Source: Pseudomonas hygromyciniae
Lineage (GTDB): Bacteria > Pseudomonadota > Gammaproteobacteria > Pseudomonadales > Pseudomonadaceae
Direction of reading: 5' to 3'
Assembly (NCBI RefSeq): GCF_016925675.1
Contig: NZ_CP070506.1
Location: 3,036,501-3,100,500, forward strand
DNA: 64,000 bases
Part shown: piece after piece, positions 1-8,611 of the stretch
Numbering within the stretch: the first letter of the stretch is position 1
How the letters are laid out: each line of letters begins with the position of its first letter
The notes under the pieces: generated by a model
The model's database searches: none
What the model was told of the DNA's origin: nothing
The model's input: the letters and a program-made list of their open reading frames with translations, nothing else
Position numbers and translations under genes: made by a program

Positions 1-1892
1 GCTCGGCGGCCTGCGGGTGGAGCGCACCACGGTGTTCGAGGCCACCCATAGCAAGATCTTCCAACTGATCAGCGAGGGCCTGGTGGACGGCCTGCGCATC
101 GACCATATCGACGGCCTGGCCGATCCACGGGGTTACTGCCGCAAGTTGCGGCGGCGCGTGGATGGATTGTCACCAGATCGCCACTTGCCGATCTTTGTCG
201 AGAAGATCCTCGGCGCCGGCGAAACCCTGCGCGAAGACTGGCGGGTAGATGGCACCACCGGCTATGAATTCATGAACCAGGTGTCGCTGGTGCAGCACGA
301 CCCACAGGGTTTCGACGCCTTGGCCCGGCTCTGGCGCGAGGCCACTGAACGGCCTTCGGCATTTATCGAGGAAGCCTGGCTGGCCCGGCAACAGGTCCTC
401 AACGGCTCCCTGGCCGGGGATTTTGAAAGCGTGGCCCAGGCCCTGCTGCAAGTGGCCCGTGCGGACGTGATGAGCCGTGACCTGACCTTGGGCGCGATCC
501 GCCGCGCCTTACAGGAACTGGTCGTACATTTTCCGGTATACCGCACCTATATCAGCGCCTGTGGCCGTGGTGCCGCTGACGAAAGCGTGTTCCAGCAGGC
601 CCTGGCCGGCGCCCGAGGGACCTTGAGCGAAGCCGACTGGCCAGTGCTCGACTGCCTGCAACAATGGCTCGGTGGCCAACCCTGGCGCGAGCGTCCCGTG
701 GGGCAACCGCGCAAGATCCTCAAGCACGCCTGCGTGCGCTTCCAGCAACTGACCTCGCCGGCGGCCGCCAAGGCCGTGGAAGACACCGCCTTCTACCGCT
801 CGGCGGTATTGCTCTCGCGCAATGACGTAGGCTTCAGTACCGAGCAGTTCAGCGCGCCCCTGGCTGACTTTCATGCCGCCAATCAGCAGCGCCTGCAGAC
901 CTTCCCCGATAACCTGCTGGCCACCGCCACCCATGACCACAAGCGCGGCGAAGACAGCCGCGCGCGCCTGGCGGTGCTCAGTGAATGTGCGCCGTGGTAT
1001 GTCGAGCAGGTGCAGCATTGGCGCCGGCTGGCTATGCCGTTGCGCGAAGATCCGGGCATTCCTTCGGCCGGCGATGAGCTGATCCTCTACCAGGTGCTGC
1101 TGGGCAGTTGGCCCCTGGACCTGCAAGACATCGACGACTACCAGCAACGCCTCTGGCAATGGCAACAAAAAGCCCTGCGCGAAGCCAAATTGCACAGCAG
1201 TTGGAGCGCGCCCAACGACCTCTATGAGCAGGGTGTCGAAGCGTTCCTCACGCGCCTGTTGCTCGACCCGATCGGCCTGCCCTTGCGCACGGCGATCCAC
1301 GCTGCCGCCGAGGCCATCACGCCCCGCCGGAGCACTGAACGGGCTGGCGCAATCCTTGCTGCGCAACACCGTGCCAGGTGTGCCGGACCTGTACCAGGGC
1401 GACGAATTCTGGGACTTGAGCCTGGTGGATCCGGACAACCGGCGGCCGGTGGACTTCAGCGCCCGGCAACGGGCACTGGCGGCAGAACCGGGCGACTTGC
1501 TTGAGCGCTGGCGTGACGGGCACCTGAAACAGGCGTTGATTGCCCAGGTGCTGAACCTGCGCAAGGCCCACCCACTGTTGTTTGCCAGGGGCCGCTATGA
1601 ACCACTGCAAGTGCTGGGCAGGCATGCCCAACGGGTGGTTGCCTTCAGTCGCGAGTATCAGGGCCAATGGCTGTTGGTGGTGGTGCCGCGCTGGACCCAC
1701 GCGCTGCTTGAAAACAGCGCCCAACCCCGGGTGGATGCGCAGGTTTGGGGCGATACCCGGATCCAATTACCGTTCGACGCCACGATGCAAAATTGGAAGG
1801 GACTTTTGCAAACAGGTGTAGTCACACCCAACAAGGAGCTACTGATCAGCGCAGCCCTGGGGGATGTCGGTGAATGTCTTTATCCATTCTGA
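1..1892 (+). CDS. treY: Maltooligosyl trehalose synthase, 3' two-thirds (frame break)
   Basis: TreY isomerises the reducing end of maltodextrins to give maltooligosyl-trehalose, which TreZ then cleaves to trehalose in the cytoplasm. The gene enters from the left edge; about 629 residues are visible of a family length near 900. Seen: the GH13 segment DGLRIDHIDGLADP near the left edge (catalytic Asp region), FVEKIL (general-acid Glu region), ATATHDHKRGED, and the C-terminal NTVPGVPDLYQGDE signature. The reading frame slips once at a CCCC run (1322-1325). Removing one C joins ...AAEAIT to PAGALNGLAQ, exactly as expected for the family, so a sequence error is likelier than a pseudogene. It is followed after 39 bp by the DUF2934 gene and then glgX, in the same direction. 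Confidence 0.93.
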
Positions 1893-1931
1893 CGATCGAG
1901 AAAGCTGAAATTTTCTGTGAGGAGCATTGCG

Positions 1932-2163
1932 ATGAGCACCGAAGACAAGCGCGTCCGTGAATTCGCGTATCAGATCTGGGAGTCCGAAGGTAAGCCCGAA
2001 GGCCAGGAAGCCCGTCACTGGGAAATGGCCCGCAAACTGGCCGAAGCCGAGGCACTGACCCCCACCAAACCCAAGGCCGGCACCAAGGCCAAGGCAAAAC
2101 CTGCGGCTGAAAAAACCCGCCGCCGCCAAAAAGCCCCGAGCCCCACGCAAGCCCGTCGGCTGA
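1932..2163 (+). CDS. DUF2934 family small protein
   Basis: Small protein of unknown function commonly found with trehalose/glycogen genes in pseudomonads. Its DUF2934 core (REFAYQIWESEGKPEGQEARHWEMA) is followed by an Ala/Lys/Pro-rich basic tail. The start ATG has a good ribosome site (GAGGAGC, about 8 bp upstream). As printed, the frame runs on to 2177 with an odd tail. Removing one A from the A6 run at 2110-2115 gives the tail EKPAAAKKPRAPRKPVG and a stop at 2161-2163, typical of the family, so that end is annotated. No catalytic motif is visible. Confidence 0.75.
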
Positions 2164-2173
2164 CCACCCTCCC

Positions 2174-2199
2174 GTAGGAGCCGGCGCACCGGCTCCTAC
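2174..2199. repeat. Short REP-type palindrome / hairpin after the DUF2934 gene
   Basis: Perfect inverted repeat: 11-bp arms GTAGGAGCCGG / CCGGCTCCTAC with a 4-base loop. It is a single REP unit just downstream of the DUF2934 stop and may stabilise the upstream mRNA or end part of the transcription. There is no T-run, so it is not a classic intrinsic terminator. Confidence 0.7.
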
Positions 2200-2280
2200 A
2201 AAACAGCTCAACGATTGATCTGACCTGATGTCAGCACGGCCCCGTTCGGCCCGAAAAAACTTTGCAGGAGCAACACCACT

Positions 2281-4421
2281 ATGACCAAGACACCCGATAC
2301 CGAGCCATCGCGGATTCGTGAAGGCTTGCCCTTCCCCCTCGGCGCGACCTGGGACGGTCTGGGGTCAATTTCGCACTGTTCTCGGCCAACGCCACCAAAG
2401 TCGAGCTGTGCCTGTTCGACGATACCGGCGAAGTGGAACTTGAGCGCATCGAACTACCGGAATACACCGACGAGACCTTCCACGGCTACTTGCCCGACGC
2501 CCACCCGGGGCTGATCTACGGCTACCGCGTCTACGGCGCCTACGATCCTGCCAATGGCCATCGTTTCAACCATCACAAATTGTTGATCGACCCCTACGCC
2601 AAGCAACTGGTGGGCGAGCTCAAGTGGTCCGAAGCCCTGTTTGGCTACACCATCGGCCACCCGGATGCCGACCTGAGCTTTGATGAGCGCGACAGCGCAC
2701 CCTTCGTGCCCAAATGCAAAGTCATTGACCCGGCCCACACCTGGGGCAACGACCAGCCCGTGCGCACACCGTGGGACCGCACCATCATCTACGAGACCCA
2801 CCTGCGCGGCATCAGCATGCGCCATCCTTCGGTCCCTGAGGCTGTGCGCGGCACCTGCGCCGGGCTGATGGTCGACGATGTGCTCAAGCACATTCGCCAA
2901 CTGGGCGTGTCATCGGTGGAACTGCTGCCGATCCACGCCTTCGTCAATGACCAGCACCTGCTGCAAAAAGGCATGACCAACTATTGGGGCTACAACAGCA
3001 TCGCGTTCTTTGCCCCCGACCCGCGCTACCTGGCCAGTGGCAAGATCGCCGAATTTAAGGAAATGGTCGCGCACCTGCACGAAGCCAAGCTGGAGGTGAT
3101 CCTCGATGTGGTCTACAACCACACCGCCGAAGGCAACGAGCAGGGCCCGACGCTGTCCATGCGCGGCATCGACAATGCCTCCTACTACCGCCTGATGCCC
3201 GACGACAAGCGCTTCTACATCAACGACTCCGGGACCGGCAACACCCTCGACCTGAGCCATCCCTGCGTGCTGCAAATGGTCACCGACTCCCTGCGCTACT
3301 GGGCCACGGAGATGCATGTGGATGGTTTCCGCTTCGACCTGGCGACCATTCTCGGGCGTTATCACGGTGGTTTCGACGAGCGCCACAGCTTCCTGGTCGC
3401 CTGCCGCCAGGACCCGGTGCTGCGCCAGGTGAAAATGATCGCCGAACCCTGGGATGTGGGCCCCGGCGGTTATCAGGTTGGTAAGTTCCCGCCAGGCTGG
3501 GTGGAATGGAATGACCGTTTCCGCGACACCGTGCGCGCGTTCTGGAAAGGCGATGATGGGCAACTGGCCGACTTTGCCGGGCGCATGACCGCTTCCGGCG
3601 AAATGTTCAACCAGCGCGGGCGGCGCCCCTACAGTTCGGTGAACTTCATCACCGCCCACGATGGCTTCACCCTCCACGACCTGGTGTCCTACAACGACAA
3701 GCACAACGAAGCCAACGACGAGAACAACCAGGACGGCAGCAATAACAACCTGTCGTGGAACCACGGCGTCGAAGGCCCCACCGAAGACCCCGAGATCAAC
3801 GCACTGCGCCTGCGCCAGATGCGCAACTTCTTCGCCACCCTGTTGCTGGCCCAGGGCACGCCGATGCTGGTGGCCGGGGACGAGTTCGCACGCACCCAGC
3901 ACGGCAACAACAACGCCTATTGCCAGGACAGCGAAATCGGCTGGGTCAACTGGGAGCTGGATGAAGATGGCAAGTCCTTGCTCAAGTTCGTCAAGCGCCT
4001 GATCAAGCTGCGCCTGGCCTACCCCATTCTGCGTCGCGGGCGTTTCCTGGTGGGCGACTACAACGAAGACATCGGGGTCAAGGATGTGACCTGGCTGGCT
4101 CCCGATGGCAACGAAATGACCATCGAACAGTGGGAGGACAGCCAGGGCCGTTGCCTGGGGATGTTGATGGATGGCCGCGCCCAGGAAACCGGGATTCGCC
4201 GGCCAGGGGCCGATGCCACGCTGCTGCTGGTGGTGAACGCGCACCATGACCTGGTGAATTTCCGTTTGCCCCAAGTGCCCGATGGCGGCTTCTGGACTTG
4301 CATGGTCGACACCAACCAGCCGGCCGTGCGCGGCCAGGAACGTTTCGACTTTGATCACGAATACGCCGTGACCGGACGCTCGCTGCTACTGTTCGAGCTA
4401 CAACATGAGGAAGAGGTGTGA
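2281..4421 (+). CDS. glgX: Glycogen debranching enzyme GlgX (frame break near N-terminus)
   Basis: GlgX hydrolyses alpha-1,6 branches of glycogen or alpha-glucan that has been shortened by phosphorylase, releasing maltodextrins. About 713 residues once one base is restored, normal for GlgX/TreX. Seen: N-terminal CBM48-like segment, GH13 barrel with DVVYNHTAEGNEQGPT, MHVDGFRFDLAT (nucleophile Asp), MIAEPWDVGPGGYQVG (acid/base Glu) and FITAHDGFTLHDLVSYNDKHNEAN. The frame breaks at GGGG 2361-2364: adding one G joins TWDGLG to VNFALFSANATKVELCLFDD. The start ATG follows AGGAG at 2264-2268. The downstream gene starts 1 bp after the stop, so the two are probably cotranscribed. Confidence 0.93.
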
Positions 4422-4422
4422 A

Positions 4423-5425
4423 ATGGCGTTGCACGATTTTCTCCAACTCAATCGCCACGAACTGGCTGACATCGAGGGCGTTGGCCTGACGCTCAAAGCC
4501 ATGGTGGACGCTGGCCTTGACCAATTGCCGCGCCCCGGTGGCGGGCAAACGCTGCTGCGCTTCAGTCAGTTGGCCCAGGTGGCCGGCCACAACTTGAGCC
4601 TGTGCAAGCTGTATGAAGGGCACACAGACGCGCTGGCAATCATGGCCGAACTCAATGCCCAAGCCCCACCAGCGGGCAGCACCTGGGGCATGTGGGCCGC
4701 CGAACCGCCGGCGGCACGGGTGCAGGTCAGACCTGTTGGCACCCAACTGCGGCTGGTGGGCCGCAAGGCCTGGTGCTCCGGCGCTGCGGTGGTCAGCCAT
4801 GGATTATTGACCACCTGGGATGAGCAGCAACGCCAGCAGCTGGTCGCGGTGGCGATGGATCAGCCGGGTGTAGACGTGACCGGCGACGGCTGGCAAGCCG
4901 TGGGCATGAGGGGCCTGTGCGAGTGTCGAGGTGGTTTTCGACAACGCCGTCGCGGTTGCCGTCGGCGGGCCCGGGGATTACCTGCAGCGCCCGGGGTTCT
5001 GGCAAGGCGGGGTCGGCATCGCCGCGTGTTGGTACGGCGCGGCGCAACGTTTGGCCGAAGCGCTGCGCGAACACTGTCACCGTCGCGAGGAGCCCCATGC
5101 ACTGGCGCATCTGGGCGCGGTGGATATGGCGTTGTACGCCGCCGCGACCGTGTTGCGTAAGGCTGCACGGCAGATCGACGATCAGCCCCTGGCCAATGCC
5201 CAATTGCTGGCACGCCGCACGCGGGCAGCAATTGAAGCCGCCGCCAACGAGGTCATCCATCATGTTGGGCGGGCCATGGGGGCCGGGCCATATTGCCTGG
5301 ACCCGCACTTTGCCCAGTTGATCGCCGACTTGCCGGTGTACTTGCGCCAAAGCCATGCCGAGCGAGACCTGGCGGCCCTCGGCCAGCAGCTGTCGCAGCA
5401 ATCTGCAGGAACGTGGCAACTGTGA
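4423..5425 (+). CDS. Acyl-CoA dehydrogenase-like protein (frame break)
   Basis: About 333 residues after correction, shorter than the usual ~380 of acyl-CoA dehydrogenases. Visible similarities are the beta-domain stretch GWQAVGMR.CASVEVVFDNA and a C-terminal helical domain with the run ACWYGAAQRLAEALR and ALAHLGAVDMALYAAATVLRKAA. The frame changes at GGGG 4910-4913; removing one G gives GMRACASVEVVFDNA, the expected family pattern. I cannot identify the catalytic Glu with confidence, so true dehydrogenase activity is uncertain. The stop overlaps the GTG start of the PIG-L gene (GTGA), heading a four-gene, translationally coupled cassette whose pathway I do not recognise. Confidence 0.65.
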
Positions 5426-6182
5426 AAGCCAACCCGATTGTCGGCCAGGGCACCCCACTGCGCGCCTGGCAAGATTCAGCGCGGGTCGCCGCGCTACCGC
5501 TGGTCAACGTGGCGCAGTTGGTGCCCGAAGGCGCACGCGCAGTGATCATCGCGCCCCATCCGGATGATGAAGTGCTGGGCTGCGGCGGCCCTGTTAGAAG
5601 GCCTGGCCGCGCTGGGGCGCGAATTGTTGCTGGTGTCGGTGACCGATGGTTGCGCCAGCCACCCCGGCTCGGCCCGCTGGCCCCCGCCAGCGCTTACGCG
5701 AGGTGCGCCCCCTGGAGTCCGCCGAGGCGCTGCAACGCCTGGGTTGGCCGCAACAGCGCCTGACCTGGCTGCGCGGCGGTTTCTCCGACAGCCAGGTACA
5801 GGCGCGGGAACCGGCATTGGCGCAGTTTATCCAGCAGCACCTGCAGCCCACGGACGTGGTGTTCACCACCTGGCGCGAAGATGGCCATTGCGACCACGAA
5901 GCCGTGGGCCGCGCCAGTGCCCAGGCCGCTCGGGCCGTGGGCGCACAGTTGATCGAATTGCCGGTGTGGACCTGGCACTGGGCAACCCCCGAGGACCCAC
6001 GGGTGCCGTGGCACCGTGCGCACAAAATCGCCCTGGCGCCCGCTGCCGTAGCGCGCAAGTGCCATGCTTTGCACGCGTTCACCAGCCAATTGGAGGGTGA
6101 CCCACAGATCGACTTGCCGCCCGTATTGCCGCCCCATGTGCTGGAGCGGCTATTGCAACCTTTTGAAGTGGTGTTTGTATGA
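5422..6182 (+). CDS. PIG-L/LmbE family deacetylase (two frame breaks)
   Basis: Zinc-dependent de-N-acetylase family (MshB, LmbE, PIG-L). About 252 residues after removing two extra bases: one in GGCGGCCC (about 5585-5592) and one in CCCCC (5681-5685). Both corrections restore alignment with the paralogue at 7600-8370. The catalytic set is intact: APHPDDE (His46, Asp48, Asp49 in the corrected protein) and the GHCDHEAVGR motif with both His residues. By analogy with MshB these give zinc ligands, general base and general acid. GTG start coupled to the gene before; its stop overlaps the methyltransferase start (ATGA). Context suggests deacetylation of an amino-sugar or acylated intermediate; the substrate is unknown. 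Confidence 0.8.
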
Positions 6183-6778
6183 GTGTTGCCACCGCCTATT
6201 TCGACCAGCTGTTTATTGACAATGACGACCCTTGGGCCTTTCGCCAGCGCTGGTATGAACAGCGCAAACGCGCCTTGACCCTGGGATTGCTGAGCAAACC
6301 CCGTTATACGTCGATCTTCGAACCCGGCTGCGCCAATGGCGAATTGAGCGCCGAACTGGCGCCGCGCTGCGATCAGCTGTTGTGTTGCGACACCGCAGCC
6401 CAGGCGGTGGCCCTGGCCCGGGCGCGCCTGCAGGGCTTTGCCCACGCCCAGGTGCGCCAGAGCCGCTTGCCGGCACAGTGGCCGGAAGGTCGATTCGAGC
6501 TGATCGTGCTCAGTGAGTGGTGCTATTACCTCGACCACGACGACCTGTGCGTGTTGATCGAGCAGGTCCTGGCGGCGTTGACCCACGATGGGCAGGTGCT
6601 GGCCTGCCACTGGCGCCCGCCTATCGACGGCTGCCCACAGACGGCGGAACAGGTCCACCAGTTGTTGCACCAACGCCTGGGCATGTCGCGCGTGGCGCAG
6701 GTGGCTGACAGTGATTTCCTACTCGACCTGTGGTCCCGCGAAAGCGCCTCGGTCGCCCACCGTGAGGGCCTGCGATGA
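6179..6778 (+). CDS. SAM-dependent methyltransferase (NodS-like)
   Basis: 199 residues. Class I methyltransferase fold: motif I is IFEPGCANGELSAELAPRC (glycine-rich SAM loop), followed by CCDTAAQAVALARARL (acidic end of strand 2) and FELIVLSEWCYYLDHDDL (motif around strand 4). The N-terminus (AYFDQLFIDNDDPWAFRQRWYEQRKR) is typical of NodS-like enzymes, which methylate an amino group of deacetylated chito-oligosaccharide. Placed directly after a PIG-L deacetylase and before a glycosyltransferase with ATGA overlaps at both ends, it plausibly acts on the newly freed amine. The NodS-type role is inference; the methyltransferase fold is clear. Confidence 0.85.
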   Translation: MSVATAYFDQLFIDNDDPWAFRQRWYEQRKRALTLGLLSKPRYTSIFEPGCANGELSAELAPRCDQLLCCDTAAQAVALARARLQGFAHAQVRQSRLPAQWPEGRFELIVLSEWCYYLDHDDLCVLIEQVLAALTHDGQVLACHWRPPIDGCPQTAEQVHQLLHQRLGMSRVAQVADSDFLLDLWSRESASVAHREGLR

Positions 6779-7434
6779 TCGGCATTCTGATCCCGGTGCA
6801 CAACGAAGAGGCGCTGTTGCCCGAGTGCCTGAAGGCCGCGATGATCGCCGCCAGCCATCCGGGATTGCTCGGCGAGGAGGTGCAGATCCTGGTGGTTCTC
6901 GACAGCTGCACCGACCGCAGCAGCGCCATTGCCCAGGCGTTCGGGGTGCACAGCCTCTGCGTGGAAGCCCGTAATGTCGGCCAAGTACGCGGGGTGGGTG
7001 CGCGATACCTGCTCAACCATGGCGCCCGCTGGATCTCGTGCACCGATGCCGACAGCCGCGTCGCCGCCGATTGGCTGGTGGCGCAACTGGCCCTGGGCGT
7101 AGATGCGGTCTGCGGCACGGTCACGGTGGATGCCTGGAGCGAAGGCTTTGACCAGACGGCACAGATTCGCTACCACCAGGCCTACCAAGCCTGTGATGGG
7201 CATCGACATATCCATGGGGCCAACCTGGGCGTGAGTGCCGGTGCCTATGTGCGCGCCGGCGGGTTTGAGCCCCTGCCCTGTCATGAAGACGTGCAATTGG
7301 TTCGCCAACTGGAGCGTTGTGGCGCAACCATTGCCTGGAGCCATGCGCCCCAAGTCATCACCAGTGCGCGCCTGGACTGCCGCGCACAGGGCGGTTTTGG
7401 CGACTATTTGAAAGGCCTGATGCAGCCATCTTGA
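6775..7434 (+). CDS. Family 2 glycosyltransferase
   Basis: 219 residues. GT-A fold seen from IGILIPVHNEEALLPECLKA at the N-terminus, VVLDSCTDRSSAIA (nucleotide-sugar binding), WISCTDADSRV (DXD-type metal site) and a late CHEDVQLVRQL acidic motif (the ED of GT2 enzymes). No membrane segment is obvious, so it should act at the cytoplasmic face. Last gene of the tightly overlapping cassette; 165 bp separate it from the second PIG-L gene. Donor and acceptor are unknown. Confidence 0.82.
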   Translation: MIGILIPVHNEEALLPECLKAAMIAASHPGLLGEEVQILVVLDSCTDRSSAIAQAFGVHSLCVEARNVGQVRGVGARYLLNHGARWISCTDADSRVAADWLVAQLALGVDAVCGTVTVDAWSEGFDQTAQIRYHQAYQACDGHRHIHGANLGVSAGAYVRAGGFEPLPCHEDVQLVRQLERCGATIAWSHAPQVITSARLDCRAQGGFGDYLKGLMQPS

Positions 7435-7599
7435 AAAAATTGCAACTTTACTCGGCGAAATCCGGCTGATGAACAATACTAATGCACGGCAATTCAGGAT
7501 TCGAAGTGCCAGTGTGCCGCTCAGGCCTTGGTGCCTGCGCGATAAAAAAGGAGAGTCGACCCGTTAACGGGGCACGACCTGCATCATCAGGACAAGGAT

Positions 7600-8370
7600 G
7601 TGACATTGATCAAACCCGCCACTTTGAACGACGGTCGCCCTACGCCGGCGCAAATCTGGAACAGCGCGCCGCAACTGGCACAAATCCCCACCATCAGCCC
7701 TTCCCTCTTGGTACCTGCCGGCTCACGGGTGGTGGTAGTCGCCCCACACCCGGGTGACGAAGTGCTGGCCTGCGGTGGTTTGCTGCAACTGCTCAGTGCC
7801 CTTGACTATCCCTTGAAGTTGATCTCGATCACCGACGGCAGTGCCAGTCATCCGGGTTCCAACCAGTGGTCGGCGCAACGCCTGAGCGTGTTTCGCCCCC
7901 AGGAAAGTGTCGAGGCCCTGCGTCGCCTTGGCTTGCCGCTGCACAGCCTGAAGTGGATTCGCGGTGGCTTTGGCGACAACGACCTGGCCGGTCGCGAACA
8001 GCTCTTGAGCCAATTCATCGCCCGCTACCTGCAACCTGGCGATGCGGTGTTTACCACCTGGCGCAATGACGGCAATGACGACCACGATGCCGTCGGTCGC
8101 GCCACCGCCATTGCCTGTGCGCTGACCGGCGCGCGTCTGCTGGAGTTGCCGATCTGGGCCTGGCATCGGCCCGCCCGCGAGGCCGGGCGCATGCCTTGGC
8201 AGTGCGCGCGCAAGGTGCGCCTCGACACCTGGAGCGTGGCGCGCAAACGCCACGCCGCCCATGCCTACGCCAGCCAATTGCTGGGCGATCCGTTGATCGG
8301 CCTGGCGCCGATGCTGCCACCGGTGTTGCTGGAGCGGATGCGCGAGCCCTACGAGATTGTGTTCCTGTAA
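7600..8370 (+). CDS. PIG-L family paralogue with altered active site
   Basis: 256 residues, clearly homologous along its length to the PIG-L protein encoded at 5422-6182 (shared TDG.ASHPGS, RPQES/RPLES, WIRGGF/WLRGGF, VFTTWR). GTG start is preferred because the nearby ATG (7598) is followed at once by TGA. The zinc-ligand pattern is kept (His50, Asp53, His162), but HPDDE has become HPGDE (Asp to Gly at 52) and the HxDH motif has become NDDH (His to Asn at 159). In MshB these two positions are the general base and general acid. The protein is therefore either inactive, regulatory, or catalyses a different zinc reaction. Not translationally coupled to the cassette before it. Confidence 0.85.
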   Translation: MTLIKPATLNDGRPTPAQIWNSAPQLAQIPTISPSLLVPAGSRVVVVAPHPGDEVLACGGLLQLLSALDYPLKLISITDGSASHPGSNQWSAQRLSVFRPQESVEALRRLGLPLHSLKWIRGGFGDNDLAGREQLLSQFIARYLQPGDAVFTTWRNDGNDDHDAVGRATAIACALTGARLLELPIWAWHRPAREAGRMPWQCARKVRLDTWSVARKRHAAHAYASQLLGDPLIGLAPMLPPVLLERMREPYEIVFL

Positions 8371-8611
8371 CTGGTCTATACCTGTTAATTCTGACAGTGG
8401 CAGCCCTTTGCGGCTGTTGCTAACGTGGAACAAGCACTGCACAGGTTCAGGTGCAGTCGAGAAAGCCATGCCAACCCCTTGCATTGGCGATGTTTTACGA
8501 AACGGAACCAGCCGTCCCTTATCGTTATCGTGCTTCCTGTTGCCATGGTCCGTACCGTGCCTGCCCCCTGCAGGCGACGGGATGTCAGCTGCCATCGACC
8601 GAGGATGGATC

